Assembly (NCBI GenBank): GCA_025449115.1
Contig: JAHLKC010000141.1
Coordinates: 44,159-108,158, forward strand
Reading direction: 5' to 3'
DNA: 64,000 nucleotides
Source of the DNA: Chytridium lagenaria
Taxonomy: Eukaryota > Chytridiomycota > Chytridiomycetes > Chytridiales > Chytridiaceae
The position numbers were made by a program, and so were the translations under genes. Positions 1 through 12,629 of this stretch are shown piece by piece. The notes beneath the pieces were generated by a model. That model was not told the DNA's origin. It did not search any database and was given only the letters and a program-made list of their open reading frames with translations. Within the stretch, counting starts at the first letter, position 1, and each line of letters begins with the position of its first letter.

Positions 1-127
1 TAAGGGAGGAGAAGTGGGGAGGGGATAAGGGGAAAGCAAAATTCCCACTTAAAAAAAAAGGGGGGGTGCATGAAAAAGATCCAAAACGAAACTTAAGAAA
101 GATAGAAATAAGATAAATATCTTTCGT

Positions 128-2365
128 CTACTGGAAGTTGAACGTTTGCTGCCCCCCAACGCTCCATCCATCGGGAACGTAAACGTCCCGGTATTCGCAT
201 TCATCCCAGCGCCAACATTCTCATCTTCCTCATCCCCAAAGTAAGTACTGATAATCCCATAACTCTTTTTATAAATCTCTGAATTCTCATGACTCTGCAA
301 ATTGTAGATCCGATCAACTCCATTCGCCTCTTCGATAAACCTCGCAAAATAGTTCTCCCCTCCATGGACAGGCCGATCCATTTCACCAATCTTGAGGATA
401 TTCTCAAGACCGTCAAGCGCGACTTGGATGATCTTGGAGTCGTTAACTTCAAGAATGTCACAGAGTGGTTTAATGCAGCCTTGTGTGACAAGGTAGCGGA
501 TTTGGTCGGGCTTATGAATGCCTGCGGAGGTGGCGTTGGATATGGCCCAGCAGGCTTCTTTCTTGGTCTTGAAGTCGCCTTGAGCGAGGACGTTGATCAA
601 CGGAGGGATAAGGTTGGCGTGAATAACGGCCTAGGCATAAAACTTAGTTAGAAAAAGCTAGGGACCAAAATCGTAATAAACATTGAGGTGAATATACTGG
701 AATACCATACATCAATCTGCGAAGTATTTCCGGCAGTAATGTTAGAAATAGTCCAGCAAGCCTCCTTCCTAATAGCTTCCTTCGGGCTGACAAGAAGAGT
801 GTTCAAGGCATTCAGACATCCAGCACTAATCATGATCTGAGTTTGAATATCGTCTCCCGTAACAATATTCCCAACAGATCGAAGGGCCGGAGTCTGAACA
901 CTATGAGATGGGTGTCTGTTTTATTCCAAAAAAGGGTAGGGAAAGAATGATGTTTAAAAGAAATTATTTAAGGCATCGCCAACAGTTTCGTTACGTAAGA
1001 CAATACTTACGCAAGCAGGTCGATGAGACGACGGGCCACACCAGCATCGATCACAGCCTGAATCTTCTCGTTTGCACCATCCGAGAGGTAGGAGATGGCC
1101 CAGCAAGCATCGGTAAGAACTTCCTCATCCATAGTATAAATGAGCTTGGACAGCACGGAGAGGGCAGGGAAGATCTAAAAAGGCGCATGAGATGCCGCAT
1201 TCAAAATAAAAACACATAACAAAAAACGAGAGAGAGCATACAGTTTGCCAGTCAGGTTGAGGGTTCTTTCCACGACAAAAGTTGGACAAAGTCCACGTTG
1301 CGTTGCGAATCATAGAAATCTTATTCTGATTCTCGTTGAGAATGTTCAACAGAGGCTGAAGAGCACCCGCCGCGAGGACAATGTCACGGCATCGAGCACT
1401 ATCGCCCGCAATATTTCCAAGAGCCCAAACAGCCTGCTCGCGAACATCAGCAGTGGGAGAAGACAGGAGTCTGACAAAGACCGGGATGGCCCCATGATCA
1501 ATAACAACCCTAGTCTGGTCTGATGATCCAGACGCAATGTTGGTGAGCGCCCAAGCTGCTTCAAACTAGCGTAATATTCAGAAAAGGTATATAGTAAAAA
1601 GTCACCTGAAGAGATGGGTTATCTGAAAGCAGGAACTGAACAAAGTAAGGAATCACGCCGACAGAAATGACCTCTTGAATTGGAGGGTTCTTTTCCTTTG
1701 ATAAGAGCTTGCGAAACTTCATGGTGGCGTCGTACTGGAGATCACTGTTGTCTGACATGATACCCTGCATCATCAATGGGATTTGTTGCTGCAAATAAAA
1801 CAAGAGTAATGGTTTATAATTAATATATACGAGAAAACTGATTCGATATAAATCGGCTACGGCGACAAATTAAAGTCAATAACTTCGCAAATAAATTATG
1901 GTACTGGTAAACACGGTCCACTTCGTGGAAGTGATCTCAGTAGTTCTTGCATTCAAGGCGCCTATAATGATTGCTCATAATCATATACGCCAGTGGCCCG
2001 GCCTTCGGCTCTTGAAAAAAAATACTAAAACTCACCTGCAAAGCGAGGACCGGATTAACCAACTCATCATCTGAATCACCCAAGCTGGACAAAGAATAAT
2101 CAACCACAGCCAAGTTCCTTCTTTTAGAGATATTATCCTCCCTCTTTTGCTTTCGAATCTCCACAGCCATTTCCTCTCTCCTCCTCCTCATTTCTTCCGG
2201 CTTCATGTCACCACGGTTTTTAAAACTTGCGACTCTGCTGTCGGAGAAGCCTGCTGCTGCTGCTGCTGCAGGATTCGCGTTGAGAGCAGCTGCATTGACA
2301 CTCTGAATGTTGCTGCCGAAAGAGAAGGTTGAGTAGGATGGCTTTTCACCGGTTCCGCTCATCAT
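128..2365 (-). CDS. SRP1: Importin subunit alpha (karyopherin alpha)
   Basis: Nuclear import adaptor that binds nuclear localisation signals and hands cargo to importin-beta. The first exon (2036-2365) carries an importin-beta-binding type N-terminus rich in R/K ([19 protein letters not shown]), after an alanine run coded by a GCT/GCA repeat near 2255. Later exons (about 1606-1790, 1242-1565, and on to about 128) encode tandem armadillo repeats with the diagnostic [49 protein letters not shown] and [10 protein letters not shown] motifs, whose W and N residues form the NLS groove. At the C-terminus the read frame runs on to a stop at 49. A one-base change in the C6 run at 152-157 would instead give the family-typical FNF ending and a stop at 128-130, so I put the end there. 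The start is the double ATG at 2360-2365. Five or six short GT-AG introns interrupt it. Confidence 0.95.
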
Positions 2366-2720
2366 GAGGATTGATGACTAGAAGATAAAGCTTGATGTGT
2401 ATGACGGCGATGGAATGTGGTGTAGGGAGACGGTGTGTGTATCCGCGAAGGGTAGAAGGGTGGTTGTGTGTGGAGAACTTGAGTTGGTCGTTGGCAGGTT
2501 GTCCCAACTTTTTTGGAAATCCGCACACGAGTCCGAATTGACGAAATCAAAATTTTTTTTGTTGTTGTGGTTACTGCTCAAGTGTTGTTAAAAATAGGAA
2601 AAGAAAAAAAGAAAGCAAGTTTGAAGCCACGGCGATAAAAATAGACGCGTTACGTGAGGCAATAAATGATAAGCGAGGGCTAAGATATATCTATTGGGGT
2701 AGTGTGGGGCGCTGGATGAA

Positions 2721-4968
2721 TCATGTAGGGAAAGTATTAAGCTGTCTGAAGCCTTCTGTTTGAGACTCATACTGAATCTGGACTCCAGCATCACTCCCGC
2801 CAGAATCGCCCGTCTGATACCCATGCCCGAGATGGCACGACTTGACGATACTCAATATTGCACGCGTCTGCACAGGCAGCAGTGTACCAGTAACGCGCAA
2901 GCTAATAAACTCACTCAAGGCATTATTGCTATTCTTTTTGTCAAACTGATGATAAGCGCGTGGATCTCGTTCGATTTTCTTGTAAGCTACCTCCATCGTG
3001 ACCTTTGCTTTACGTGTTGCCGAATGCATAAAAGGGCTTGGAGAATGTAAGGTTGGTCGGTTCATGACACGATGGTCCGCTCTTGGATCCACCCTATCCA
3101 AAAGAAATCGGTAGAGTCTGTCAATGCTGTCCTTGGCGTGAATTTGTAAAAGGGCGTCCGGATGTACACCCCTTTACGAGATAGAGAATAAAGAGAATAA
3201 AGATTAATTGAACAACTCAATGAAAGAACTTCTATACCTTGTTTCCGCTGAGGGACCACGAGTTACCGTGTCATCATCAACCACCTCCTCCATTCTTGGC
3301 GCCTCCAAAAGCAGGCGTAACGATTGAGGTACAATCTCCTTAAATTTGACACCTGTGATTTACATAAATAACATATATTTAAGTCAGAACAAACCTGTTG
3401 TCTCCAAAGCTTTCCTAAGACCTGGCGAAGCCTTCGATACATAAACACATTTCTCCATGCTCACATCCACAACATCTTCCGACTTTCGTGAGAAAAACAA
3501 TGCAAAGTCCGCGGTAGTGTAGTAAAAATATCGTACCCGATTGTGATTGTAGAGGGTAAATAGAGATTTGAATGCGGTTTTCCTAAAAACAAACACTCAA
3601 TATCAATTGTAGAAATAATACTGCTTTCTTACCATTCCGCTTCTTGTTCGGATAAAAACAATAATTCACTCTGCTCATAAGGCTTTAAAGAAGATGGATT
3701 TATTTCGCGATTGGACCCAAGAATTTTACTGATCAACGCAGAGTGAGCTGGAGAAGGCTAACAATTAAATTTAGATTTCCTTTTTTAAATTAATCACCCA
3801 CTCGACTCGTAGGATATATCCAATTTATAATAGACTCTTGTAAAACACTCTTACTTGTATTTGATAAGGCTGCCTACCAAAACTTTAGAGCCATACATTA
3901 AAACTGTCTTTACATCAATATCATAGCACGAAAGCACAGAATCCCAGCCTTCCTTTTCGCAAGTCTTTAACGCCGCCTCTAATTCTGCCGATGCAGAGTT
4001 GACGGGCAATGATGCCACAATCCGTGTAACAATTCTCCCACCAACACGACTTCCCTTTAAATTCGTAAATAAAAAATCAAAAAGTTGAAAAAATACCATA
4101 ATATCAAAGTCGATCTTTTTTTGTCGCATCTACAATACTTAAAAAGAGTGTGCTAATGCTTGAATTACCTTTTTCTTTGACTGCGGCGTCGTAATAAAAA
4201 CAGGATCCAGATCTACGTTCATCTCCTTCATCGCCGCATCTTTCTTCGCATCCGTCTTCCCAATCTTTTCCACACGCGTAACATTCTCTTTGTTCACGTT
4301 TTCCGCATGTTTCCGTTTTGGGCTCATCCGCAAGCAATGATCAAAATAGCTCAATGCTTCACGTGTTTCCAAATCAATAGAATTTCGCCGCTGGGGGAGG
4401 AGGAAGCCGTGGATATCTTGGAATTCGAGACTGTTACGGGAGAGTTCAGAATCGGTGTCGCTTATGTCGTGGTGGTCATGAGTTTCAGCTGCAAAAGTTT
4501 CATTACTTTGTGAGTCCGTCTATGAAAAATATCAGCATCAAACATCGAGGGGGCAGTTGTACCTCTAATGACTCTAACACACTCATAGGGTTTCTGAACC
4601 GATAACTGTCCGTAAAGGTCTTGAACGTTGATGGTCGATATACTTTACTCGCACGATCCTCCTCCACAAGGACCTCTGATGAAAGTGATCTCTCTAATTT
4701 TGATGGAGCCAGCTCGAGGTTACTCGCCGTCCTTCTAAACGCTGCCGGCTTCTCAGACTTTGCCCCCCTCACTCCAAGCATCCGTCGTTTATTCCCCTCT
4801 GTTATCACATCGTCCTGACTTCGAGTCCTCTGCAACTCCTAGACACCACCGTATAAATAAAACCGTACACGTTTGAATAAATGGTACCCTTAACTGCCGT
4901 ATCTTTCCTCTCCCAAGTCCATCATGCTCCGTAGCCGCTCTCTTCAAGTTGGGGCGAGGCCCAAACAT
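2721..4968 (-). CDS. DONSON: DONSON (downstream neighbour of SON) homologue
   Basis: Replication-licensing factor; in animals DONSON delivers GINS to the MCM double hexamer during CMG helicase assembly. Several blocks match my knowledge of the animal family in the right order: VLQESIINWIYPT near 3800-3850; SLFTLYNHNRVRYFYYTTAD with FALFF near 3510-3580; SPGLRKALETTG near 3400-3430; LHSPSPFMHSATRKAKV near 3010-3050; and a C-terminal SEFISLRVTGTLLPVQTRA block near 2860-2910. The N-terminal part is basic and low complexity, with KR-rich stretches. The start is the ATG at 4966-4968 and the stop is at 2721. It is interrupted by several short introns. It lies 51 bases head-to-head from the next plus-strand gene. 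The family call rests on remembered motif order, not a search. Confidence 0.8.
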
Positions 4969-5019
4969 GTCCGACAATTTTGGACGTGAGAAATTCTACA
5001 GTGTTTTTGGTGTCCAGTG

Positions 5020-7125
5020 ATGGAAGAGTACGAGGATGTCGACAAGGAGAACCGAACAAACCCCATGAAGGAACAGTTGCTGATGTGGAAGAGGGAACAG
5101 GCTCAAAAGACTATCAGCATTAATCATCCATCGGTGAGATACCTTTTTCTGATACGGTTACTGACGCATGCGTTTGCAGAAACAACCGTTTGGGTTGCAG
5201 AGCAAGGTGAGGAAGGTGGGAGTTGGTAGCGGGAGTGGCTGACCTCAAAAAGGATGTACGAAAGCCGGGTATGCAGCTGTTTGATAAGAAGGCGGGGCCA
5301 TCGACGGTTTGCCATCCCACAACACCCTTTACTGACTGGATGTAAAGGATGATTCATCAAAACGCAAACCGACATTTAAAAAGACAAGGTCCTCCCAAAG
5401 CACAGACGGTATCTCCAAAACAGTCGTAAGTTTATTTATATATCAATGTATCTTATGTTTGCAGAAAATACGGTCACCCCTTGAAATCTTGGATAACCAA
5501 CGCAACGTTGATCAAGCGATCCGAAAAGCCATCAAAACACCAGCAGTAACCGACCTTCACCGTCTCTCGGAAGAAACATCCCAAGAGCTCATCTCTGAAC
5601 GCACTAAACGCGAAGACCTTGCAAAGGAAAACGCCCAACACGTTCAAACCATCACTCAACTTCAAGAAAAGCTCACCCAACTCACCCAACTCCATCAAAA
5701 GGATTTAGAAGATGAGAAAGAGAAGATGAAGACCCTTCGTCAAGAAATGGCAACAACGGTTATAAATGCTGAACGACATCGAACCAATGCATTGGCGTAT
5801 CAAAATCTTGTTGAGAGAAAGGATGGAATGTTAAGGGAGGCTGGTGAAGAGGTGGAGAGATTAAAGAAGATTGTGAATCCGAGTGCGTTTATTTTTGGAA
5901 CAGTTGTGAAGGGGTGCAATGGAGGTGAGGAGAACGTGGATGAGGAGATGGTGAATTTGAGGTTGCAGCTTGATAGTGAACGGAAGAGAGGGGTAGAGAT
6001 GGAGGGACAGGTAGATAGATTGAAAAGAGAATTAGAGGCGGCGAGGAAGGAGATGGGTGAGGTTGAGGGTTTGAAAGGGAAGGTAGAGGAGGAACGGAAG
6101 AGGGCGGATGAGTTGGACATTGAGTTAAAAAAGGTCGTTTCCTTGTTGGAGGCCAAGACTTTAAGACTTGAACTTGTTGAAGCCGAACTTTCTGCCAAAG
6201 AAACCGCGATCGAAGAACGCAAGCAGCAATCTGAACTTATTGAACAGATCGACGTACTAAAGGAGGAACTGGCGGATACCGTTGTGCAAAAGGGGAGGCT
6301 GGCGAAGAGTCTCGAGGAGGAGAGACGCGGGAGTGTGGAAATGAAGAGTATGTTAGAGGAAAAGGTGAAGAAGGTTGAGGAACTTGAGGTTGAGTTGAAG
6401 ATGATGAATGAGTTGATATTTGGAGGAGGAAGGTCGAGGTTGGCGTGAAAAGGAAGAGGGTAATGGTTGATGATGTGTCTTATGAACCTCACTTGGATGT
6501 ATCTGGTAAATGTGCAGCTATTATAGTAAAGCTAATCTTTGTGTAGGTGCTCACGACGAGAACAACGAAATCACCAACTTCGTAGCTGACGCGATGAAAG
6601 CGTCCGAGACTTCTGATATTGAAGCCTAAAGCTCGAACTTGAAGAAAAGAAAACCGAACTTCGGGATTGTTATGCCGTGATCGATCATTATCAACAGGAA
6701 GGGCGGGACAGCGAGGATCTTGAGGTTAAGCTTTTCGCGAAAGAGAAGGAAGTTGAGGAAAAAAGGCTGAGATTAAAACGCTTCGGAACGCGTTGAAGGA
6801 CACTTTGGATGAAAACGAGAAGGTATAGTTTGCTTTAATGCGATGATTTATTTATTTTTAGCTTCATAAGATAAGGAAGTGAGGAAGCGGAGGAGAAGGT
6901 ATGGTGACGACGTAAGTAGCATTGCTGAAGGAGATTTTTTTTTAGGGTTCTCGAGATGTTGTTCTGCAAGATAATGAAGCTCTTCCACGTGAGGTTTTGC
7001 AAAAGGAGACCTTGAGGAGTGAGGAGGACTTGTTGGAGGAGATGGAGGTGTCTTCAGAGATTTTTCCCATTGGTACGGAAGATGATTCGTCTGAAGGTGT
7101 CTTGCAGTGGGCGGCAGTCTGCTGA
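5020..7125 (+). CDS. Coiled-coil protein, function unknown
   Basis: Not recognised. Exon 1 (ATG at 5020) encodes an acidic then basic start with MKEQLLMWKREQAQK; short exons follow near 5180-5207 and 5255-5429. The long exon from 5465 to 6448 contains a continuous heptad-rich coiled coil of roughly 300 residues (for example EKLTQLTQLHQKDLEDEKEK). Further exons continue it to an acidic tail ending in LQWAAVC and a TGA at 7123-7125. The frame changes by one base near 5336, probably a consensus error. It could be a cytoskeletal or spindle-associated scaffold, but that is only a guess from composition. It shares a very short divergent promoter with the DONSON gene. Confidence 0.6.
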
Positions 7126-7235
7126 GGGAGATGATGTGTGTTGAAATTTTTTACATCGTCTTGTTTTATTATAAGTTAAGAATAACTGCACAAACCATAT
7201 ATTATATTGTATATTTACAAAAAATGACATAAAGT

Positions 7236-9131
7236 TTAAGTTTCGCGTTTAACTGATTCTTCACTACTTGATGCGTCAGCTTCCACTAGATTCACTTCTT
7301 CCGCCTCATCCATTTGCAAAACACCTGCTTCTGGAGATGGACTTGTTGTAACGGGTTGATTGGGGGGTGAGGTCCTCCAAGAAAACGCGTTGGCCTTCCA
7401 CGTTAGCAAAGAATTCAGGGACGATGATTTTGTGGAGCTTTCCACAACGTAATTGAAGAAGCGTTCCATGTCGGCGTTTCCCCGCGATATGCCGAGTTGA
7501 ATTTGGGCGAGACCAACACTTGTAGAGGCTGGGGGCCCATTGGCCGGGACATGGGTTCTTCTTTCTTCGGTTCAGGTTTCTTTCCATCTACCATGCGCAA
7601 TGAAAAATAAGTCCAACAAAAACAAAACAAACGAATACATACCATCTCCTGAGACAGCTGAAATTTGTCTTTTCACTAATGACGGACCATTGTGAATGAC
7701 ACTCGGCGTTTTCGGTTTGGTGCGTCATTCGCAATAGTGCGGACGAGAGAGAAATGCTTGTCAAAGAACTTGACAGCGAGATCGAATTCTCCAGTTTTGT
7801 TGTAAAGAATACCCAGTTGATTGCTGGCTTGAGCGATGGCTGGACGTTGGGATGGGATTTCTTCAGTCATAATGATAAATTGTTGGAGATGATCGATGGC
7901 GCGCTGAGGTTGCCCGGAGCTGAAAGATTGTGAGAAGTGCGGGGAAGAGAAGGTAGCTTACGCTTCATAGCAGGAGGCGAGGGCAGCTTGCGCGGGACCT
8001 TCTTTTTGACGGTCACCTTCGTCTTGACATCTTTTGAGGTATTCTTCAAGGAACTGTGTTTTTTTTTTGTGGTTAATCAATTAAAAGATGCGCTAAAAGA
8101 TCTAGATTATATATCAAAGTCTACCTGTATGGCTTTGTCGATTTCGCCAATTTGCCGGTATGTTTTACCAAGCCTAAATTTCAGGTCAAAGGCAAGAGCC
8201 TCATCAAAAGCGCTTTCTTGGACGATAGAAAGACATTGGATGTAGTGAGCTATGGCGCCGTTGCAATTATCTGCAGCTTCCAACTTTGTATATTTAGATA
8301 ATTGGTAAAGGTGTCGAGGATTTTTACCTGTTCAGCGATCTTGACTCTGACGTTGACAATATTACGGGACGATCGAGTATCGGCGTTGGTGTTTCCGGAA
8401 TCTCTTGCAAGTTTCCTGCTGATCTCGTAGTATTCAAGTGCTTCTGACGGTCGCCCTTAAAAAAATCCATAAGACAGCGATTACACAAAAAAGCCTTACC
8501 ATATTGCTCCAGAGCTGCACCCAAATTTTGAGACGCATCCACCTCGGTATCTTTATTGCTTATAATAGACTTTGACGAATCCAATGCCTCCTTGTAATAC
8601 TTTATCGCCATATCCGAGTTCCCCAATCCATGAAAAAACACCGCAATATTCTTTTTCGACTCGTAAATTGCTCTTGCATCTGTTGTGCGTTGACTGATCT
8701 CTGCAGAAACTAGAAGCTTTTTAAGCTTATGCAGGTGGTCGGAGGAGAGATCTTCTTCGCCAGATGTTTTGACGACCATATTGAAAAATCGCAATAGGAA
8801 CGGACGTGGCCGTCGGCGAGAAGGTCTAGGCATATAGCCTGGTCTACGGGGACTCTTGTTCTAAAACCAGTGGAAATTGGGGAGGGGTAAGAGGTGTCAA
8901 GAAACTCTTCCGAAAGACTGCAACTTACGCCGCATCAGAGTTCCTGTGCTGATGGTGGTGATGTTGATTATGGTGATGATGCCCTCCCCCTCCTCCATTA
9001 CTCCTCTTCTCCGTATTAGGCCATGGATTGTTCTGTCCCGCCTTCTGCACTCCGCCTCCCTTTGGTGGTTCTGTTGGTGCAAACCGTGTCAGTTTCGATG
9101 ACTGCTGCAAACTCGGGAATGTTGTGGCCAT
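7236..9131 (-). CDS. TPR protein resembling TTC29 (axonemal/flagellar)
   Basis: Tetratricopeptide-repeat protein. After a low-complexity N-terminus (Gly, His and Asn-rich; ATG at 9129-9131), TPR helices follow: KKNIAVFFHGLGNSDMAIKY with YKEAL, ASQNLGAALEQYG, RPSEALEYYEISRKLA, FRLGKTYRQIGEIDKAIQFL, AALASCYEASGQPQRAIDHL, and ASNQLGILYNKTGEFDLAVK with FFDKHF. The C-terminus has VGLAQIQLGISRGNADMERF then a LLTWKA motif and an acidic tail ending at 7236. The order and the C-terminal GxAxxQLGI plus WK motif resemble TTC29, which is linked to axonemal dynein and flagellar motility; this is a recollection and not a search result. Two one-base frame changes (about 7540 and 7720) must be bridged, otherwise the read-through ends at 7676. 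Several short introns. Divergent from RBM39 with about 400 bases between starts. Confidence 0.6.
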
Positions 9132-9535
9132 CTTTGAATTGTCACTTTGATACTCTCCCCTTTCAGAGAGAAGGATTTCGAAAAAAGATTTCAATCAAGA
9201 CTAGGAGAAGGGCAAAGCAGTCATCCCAATCCTCACACAACGACCAGCGAGCCAGCCAAAACGATAGCGAGCGCACATCCGTATCCACACCAGGCATCCA
9301 CATCAGCACCACATCTACTCTACGCCATCAGCAACATTACGGATTGAGAAGAGTAGAGCAGAGCAGAGCAGTAGAGCAGAGACGACTTGAAAATTACGGT
9401 TTTGCCTTTTACTCAGAAAGCAGAAACTTCGGCGGCTGTTTTTTTAGTTTTGACGCATTGCGCTTGATTGCTTAGGGCGTCCTTCTCTCGGTGCTCCATT
9501 GGTATTCGTCGTTGTCAGCGTAGATAGAAACAATC

Positions 9536-11795
9536 ATGGATATCAACATTGAAGAGCTTTTGGAGGCTCCATTCAGGAAGGAGGTGTGTTAGTTTCTGCA
9601 GTTGCAATGCATGCAGTGTCGTCGCCGGATTGTCTTTATTTAAAGTATTAATAGGATACGAAGAGGAGAGGTTCCGATGTAATGACCCCTGTCTCAACCG
9701 ATAATGGTTACAGAGTGGAAAAGGAGAGGAAGAGGAGGTAAGCTTTCTTTGTTTTGAATATTTACGTTATTGAGCAACAACTTACATGTTTATCAGCCGA
9801 GATGTTTTGGACGATTCTCGCACGGGTGAGGACCGTCGTCGAGAAGATGACCGGAAAAGTAAACGTCGTCGAAGTCGCTCACGTTCCAGACGTCATAGAT
9901 CTCGATCTCGCTCACGCTCTCGGTCCCGGTCTGGTTCCAGGGAGCGATCCCGCAAGAAGGAAAAACGTAGAAAGGGGTCTCGGGATGTTTCTAGGGAAAA
10001 GCGTCGATCTAAAGATCGGTCCAGGGATGTCTCAAGAGACAGGCGAAGGTCCGAAAAGGATGATAGAGGGCGTAGACGGTCTCGAGAACGTCGTGGAAGT
10101 GGTAGAGACTCAAGGTAAGGAGCTTGGCTTAGTAGGAGCTAACAATTTAGTTTCGAGGGCTCACCTGCAAGGGATATGAACCAATACGAAAGAGACAAGA
10201 GAACTGTATTTATTATGCAACTGGCTGCTAGAGTTCGTCGTAGGGATATAGCCAAGTTTTTCGAGGAGGCCGGCAAGGTGCGAGATGTCCGACTTATCAC
10301 GGATCGTCACTCGAAGCGCTCTAAAGGGTGTGTTTTAGAACATCTTTACGTAGAATAGCGATGCTAACATATTATTAGTGTGGGCTATGTTGAGTTTTAT
10401 GACGAATCTTCCGTTGAAAACGCTGTCAATTTGTCTGGTCAAAAGCTTCTAGGTATTCCCATCATCGTTCAGATGACAGAAGCCGAGAAAAACAGGCTGG
10501 CTGCCGAAGCAGATGCAGCTGCTACATTACTGTAAGTTCATTGTTACTGTCAATGCCAAACAAATTAAACTGTAAGCTATGCTAACTACTTTTTCCAAGT
10601 CGCCAACAGAACGGATCTAATGCTTTTAATCGTCTTTACGTCGGATCTCTTGACTTTAGTCTGACAGAAGAGGATATTAAAAGTGTTTTCGAGGTTCACG
10701 GTCCCGTTGAATTTGTCAACTTGCACAAGGATCCTGAGACTGGAAGATCATTGGGCTTTGCTTTTGTGCAGTAAGTTTATTTGCTACGTCGCGAATTCTG
10801 ATGGTTTTGCCAGATTTCGTTTTCCAGATCATGCGAAACAGGCGCTTGATAAAATGCATGGGTACGATCTTCGAGGACGCACAGTAAGACTAATCTAAAA
10901 TTACGTTGTACTCATAGCTTCTAGATTAAAGTTGGTCTTTCTACAGATAAAGGCACCACTTACAAAACAAGTGGCGGTGGCGGTGGCCCACAGGCTTTTG
11001 ATGATGATGAAAAGGGTGGTATAATGTTAAGTTCTCAAGCTCGAGTTGAGCTCATGACAAAACTTGCACGTAGTGACGATGCCCTTCTTGGATCTTTGTA
11101 AGTTTATGTTGTATTTCATTTTCTAATGATTGTTTATAGAAAACATGCACCAGCAGCGCCAGTAGCACCGCCGCCTGTGGTTCAGACACCTGCCACGCGA
11201 TGTATTTTATTAAAAAACATGTTTGATCCTGAAGAGTAAGGATTTATATGGCGGTCGATTATTGACTTTTATAGGGAGACTGAACCTAATTGGGATAGGG
11301 ATATTGAGGATGACGTGAGGCAGAATGTTCCTCGAAATATGGCAGAGTTGTTCATATCGCTCTTGATAAACATAGTCAGGTAAGAATTTTTTTTTTTCCT
11401 TTTAATTCGAAGGATGGTATGGGCGTGTGGATTAAGATTTTCTCTTGTGTTGTAGGGACATATTTACTTGAAATTTGACTCGATTCCATTTGCCCAACTT
11501 GCTGTGAACGGATTGAACAACCGTTTCTTTGCCGGGAAGCAGGTGAGATGTTCTTCATTTGAAAGCTAATTACTGACTGGACCACTTTCAGATATCGGCC
11601 ACGTTTCTTCCAGATTCAGTTTACAACAACAATTCCCATCTGCGTCACATTTCTGAATGTTTTTCTTTTTATTTTCATTTTTATCTCCTTTTTATAACTT
11701 TCTTCGAAGAAGAATGCTCATGCTGTGCTTTTTTCTTATCGTGTCTTTCGGCAGATACTTTATGTCCTCACCCACGGCTATTTATCAGGGATTGA
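9536..11795 (+). CDS. RBM39: RBM39/CAPER-type splicing factor (fission yeast Rsd1 family)
   Basis: SR-like pre-mRNA splicing factor related to U2AF65. Exon 1 starts at the ATG at 9536 ([16 protein letters not shown]). An RS domain follows at about 9800-10115 ([20 protein letters not shown]). RRM1 is at about 10170-10500 with RTVFIMQL (RNP2) and KGVGYVEF (RNP1, split by an intron). RRM2 is at about 10620-10930 with RLYVGSL (RNP2) and LGFAFVQF (RNP1). An alanine/proline linker leads to the C-terminal UHM-type domain at about 11300-11640, with GHIYLKFDS and [16 protein letters not shown]. The overall order RS-RRM-RRM-UHM is the family architecture. A one-base frame change near 11325 separates the two halves of the UHM. 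The in-frame stop is at 11793-11795, giving an unusual Phe/Cys-rich tail that other members lack. Confidence 0.92.
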
Positions 11796-12629
11796 TTTGG
11801 AGAATTTTGTTTCTTGAATATTATTGCCTTGATGTCAAATGAATAAAAAGAAATGTCTCGATAGGTTGTTTTTGTGCTTGTTTTTGTGGTGAGATCGTTG
11901 CTTTCTGAAATGCAAGCCATTTAGTTTATTAGTTTTAAAGCTTTTGGGAATCCGCCGTTACGTACTTGCAAGGAAACAATTCAAGATCAGATATATTAAT
12001 TGATGAAAAAGATCAAATAGTAGATACACACTTGATTTTTTAAAAAAATTGAGGGATAATATAGGCGGTTGGAAATAGCTCCAAGTCGGTGCTAATGATC
12101 GGAAAATGACTCGCTAGCTTAACTAAAGCTTTCACAAATCTTACTGCAACCTATCCATGCATTCATCGTCACTATCAATAATCCCTTTACCCTGATCATC
12201 CCTGTACAATCATAATTCTTTGGATCCATCATCTTGCAATTGCATCCGTTCTCACTGCAGTAAATCTGCTCCTTCTTTCTTTCATACTGATCATCAAGGT
12301 GTTTTACTCAAATCCTATTGCCAAACATGGGCCATGAGTACTGTATTTTTTGGTAAAGTCGGCGAAAGCCACGATTCTATAGGGTCGGAGCTTGAAATAT
12401 CACCACAATTTAAGTATAAGGATAGGAAGATGTTGACAATTCAATGAAAAGCCCGAATGAACGGTATATAGCTTCACGAACCCCGTAGCGGACGGTATAA
12501 AACCAACGCTATAAAAAAGAGGTGAAACGGAATGGAGTTGGGTTACGACTCTGCTATTTTCAGTCAATCAGTTAATAAATCTTTAATTTATATTTCCAGC
12601 TTTAGAGTGTTTATTGATGTCATATCGTA
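11796..12629. other. Intergenic
   Basis: 3' flank of the RBM39 gene and upstream region of the next candidate gene. T-rich and A-rich. Short open frames here, such as 12220-12447, show no recognisable protein. TATAAAA-like stretches occur near 12490-12520, but I cannot assign them to a transcript. Confidence 0.5.

Noticed and set aside
5800..6492. Long minus-strand open frame of about 230 codons
   Set aside because: It is the antisense of the coiled-coil exon; its Ser/Phe-rich translation mirrors the GAG/AAG-rich heptads.
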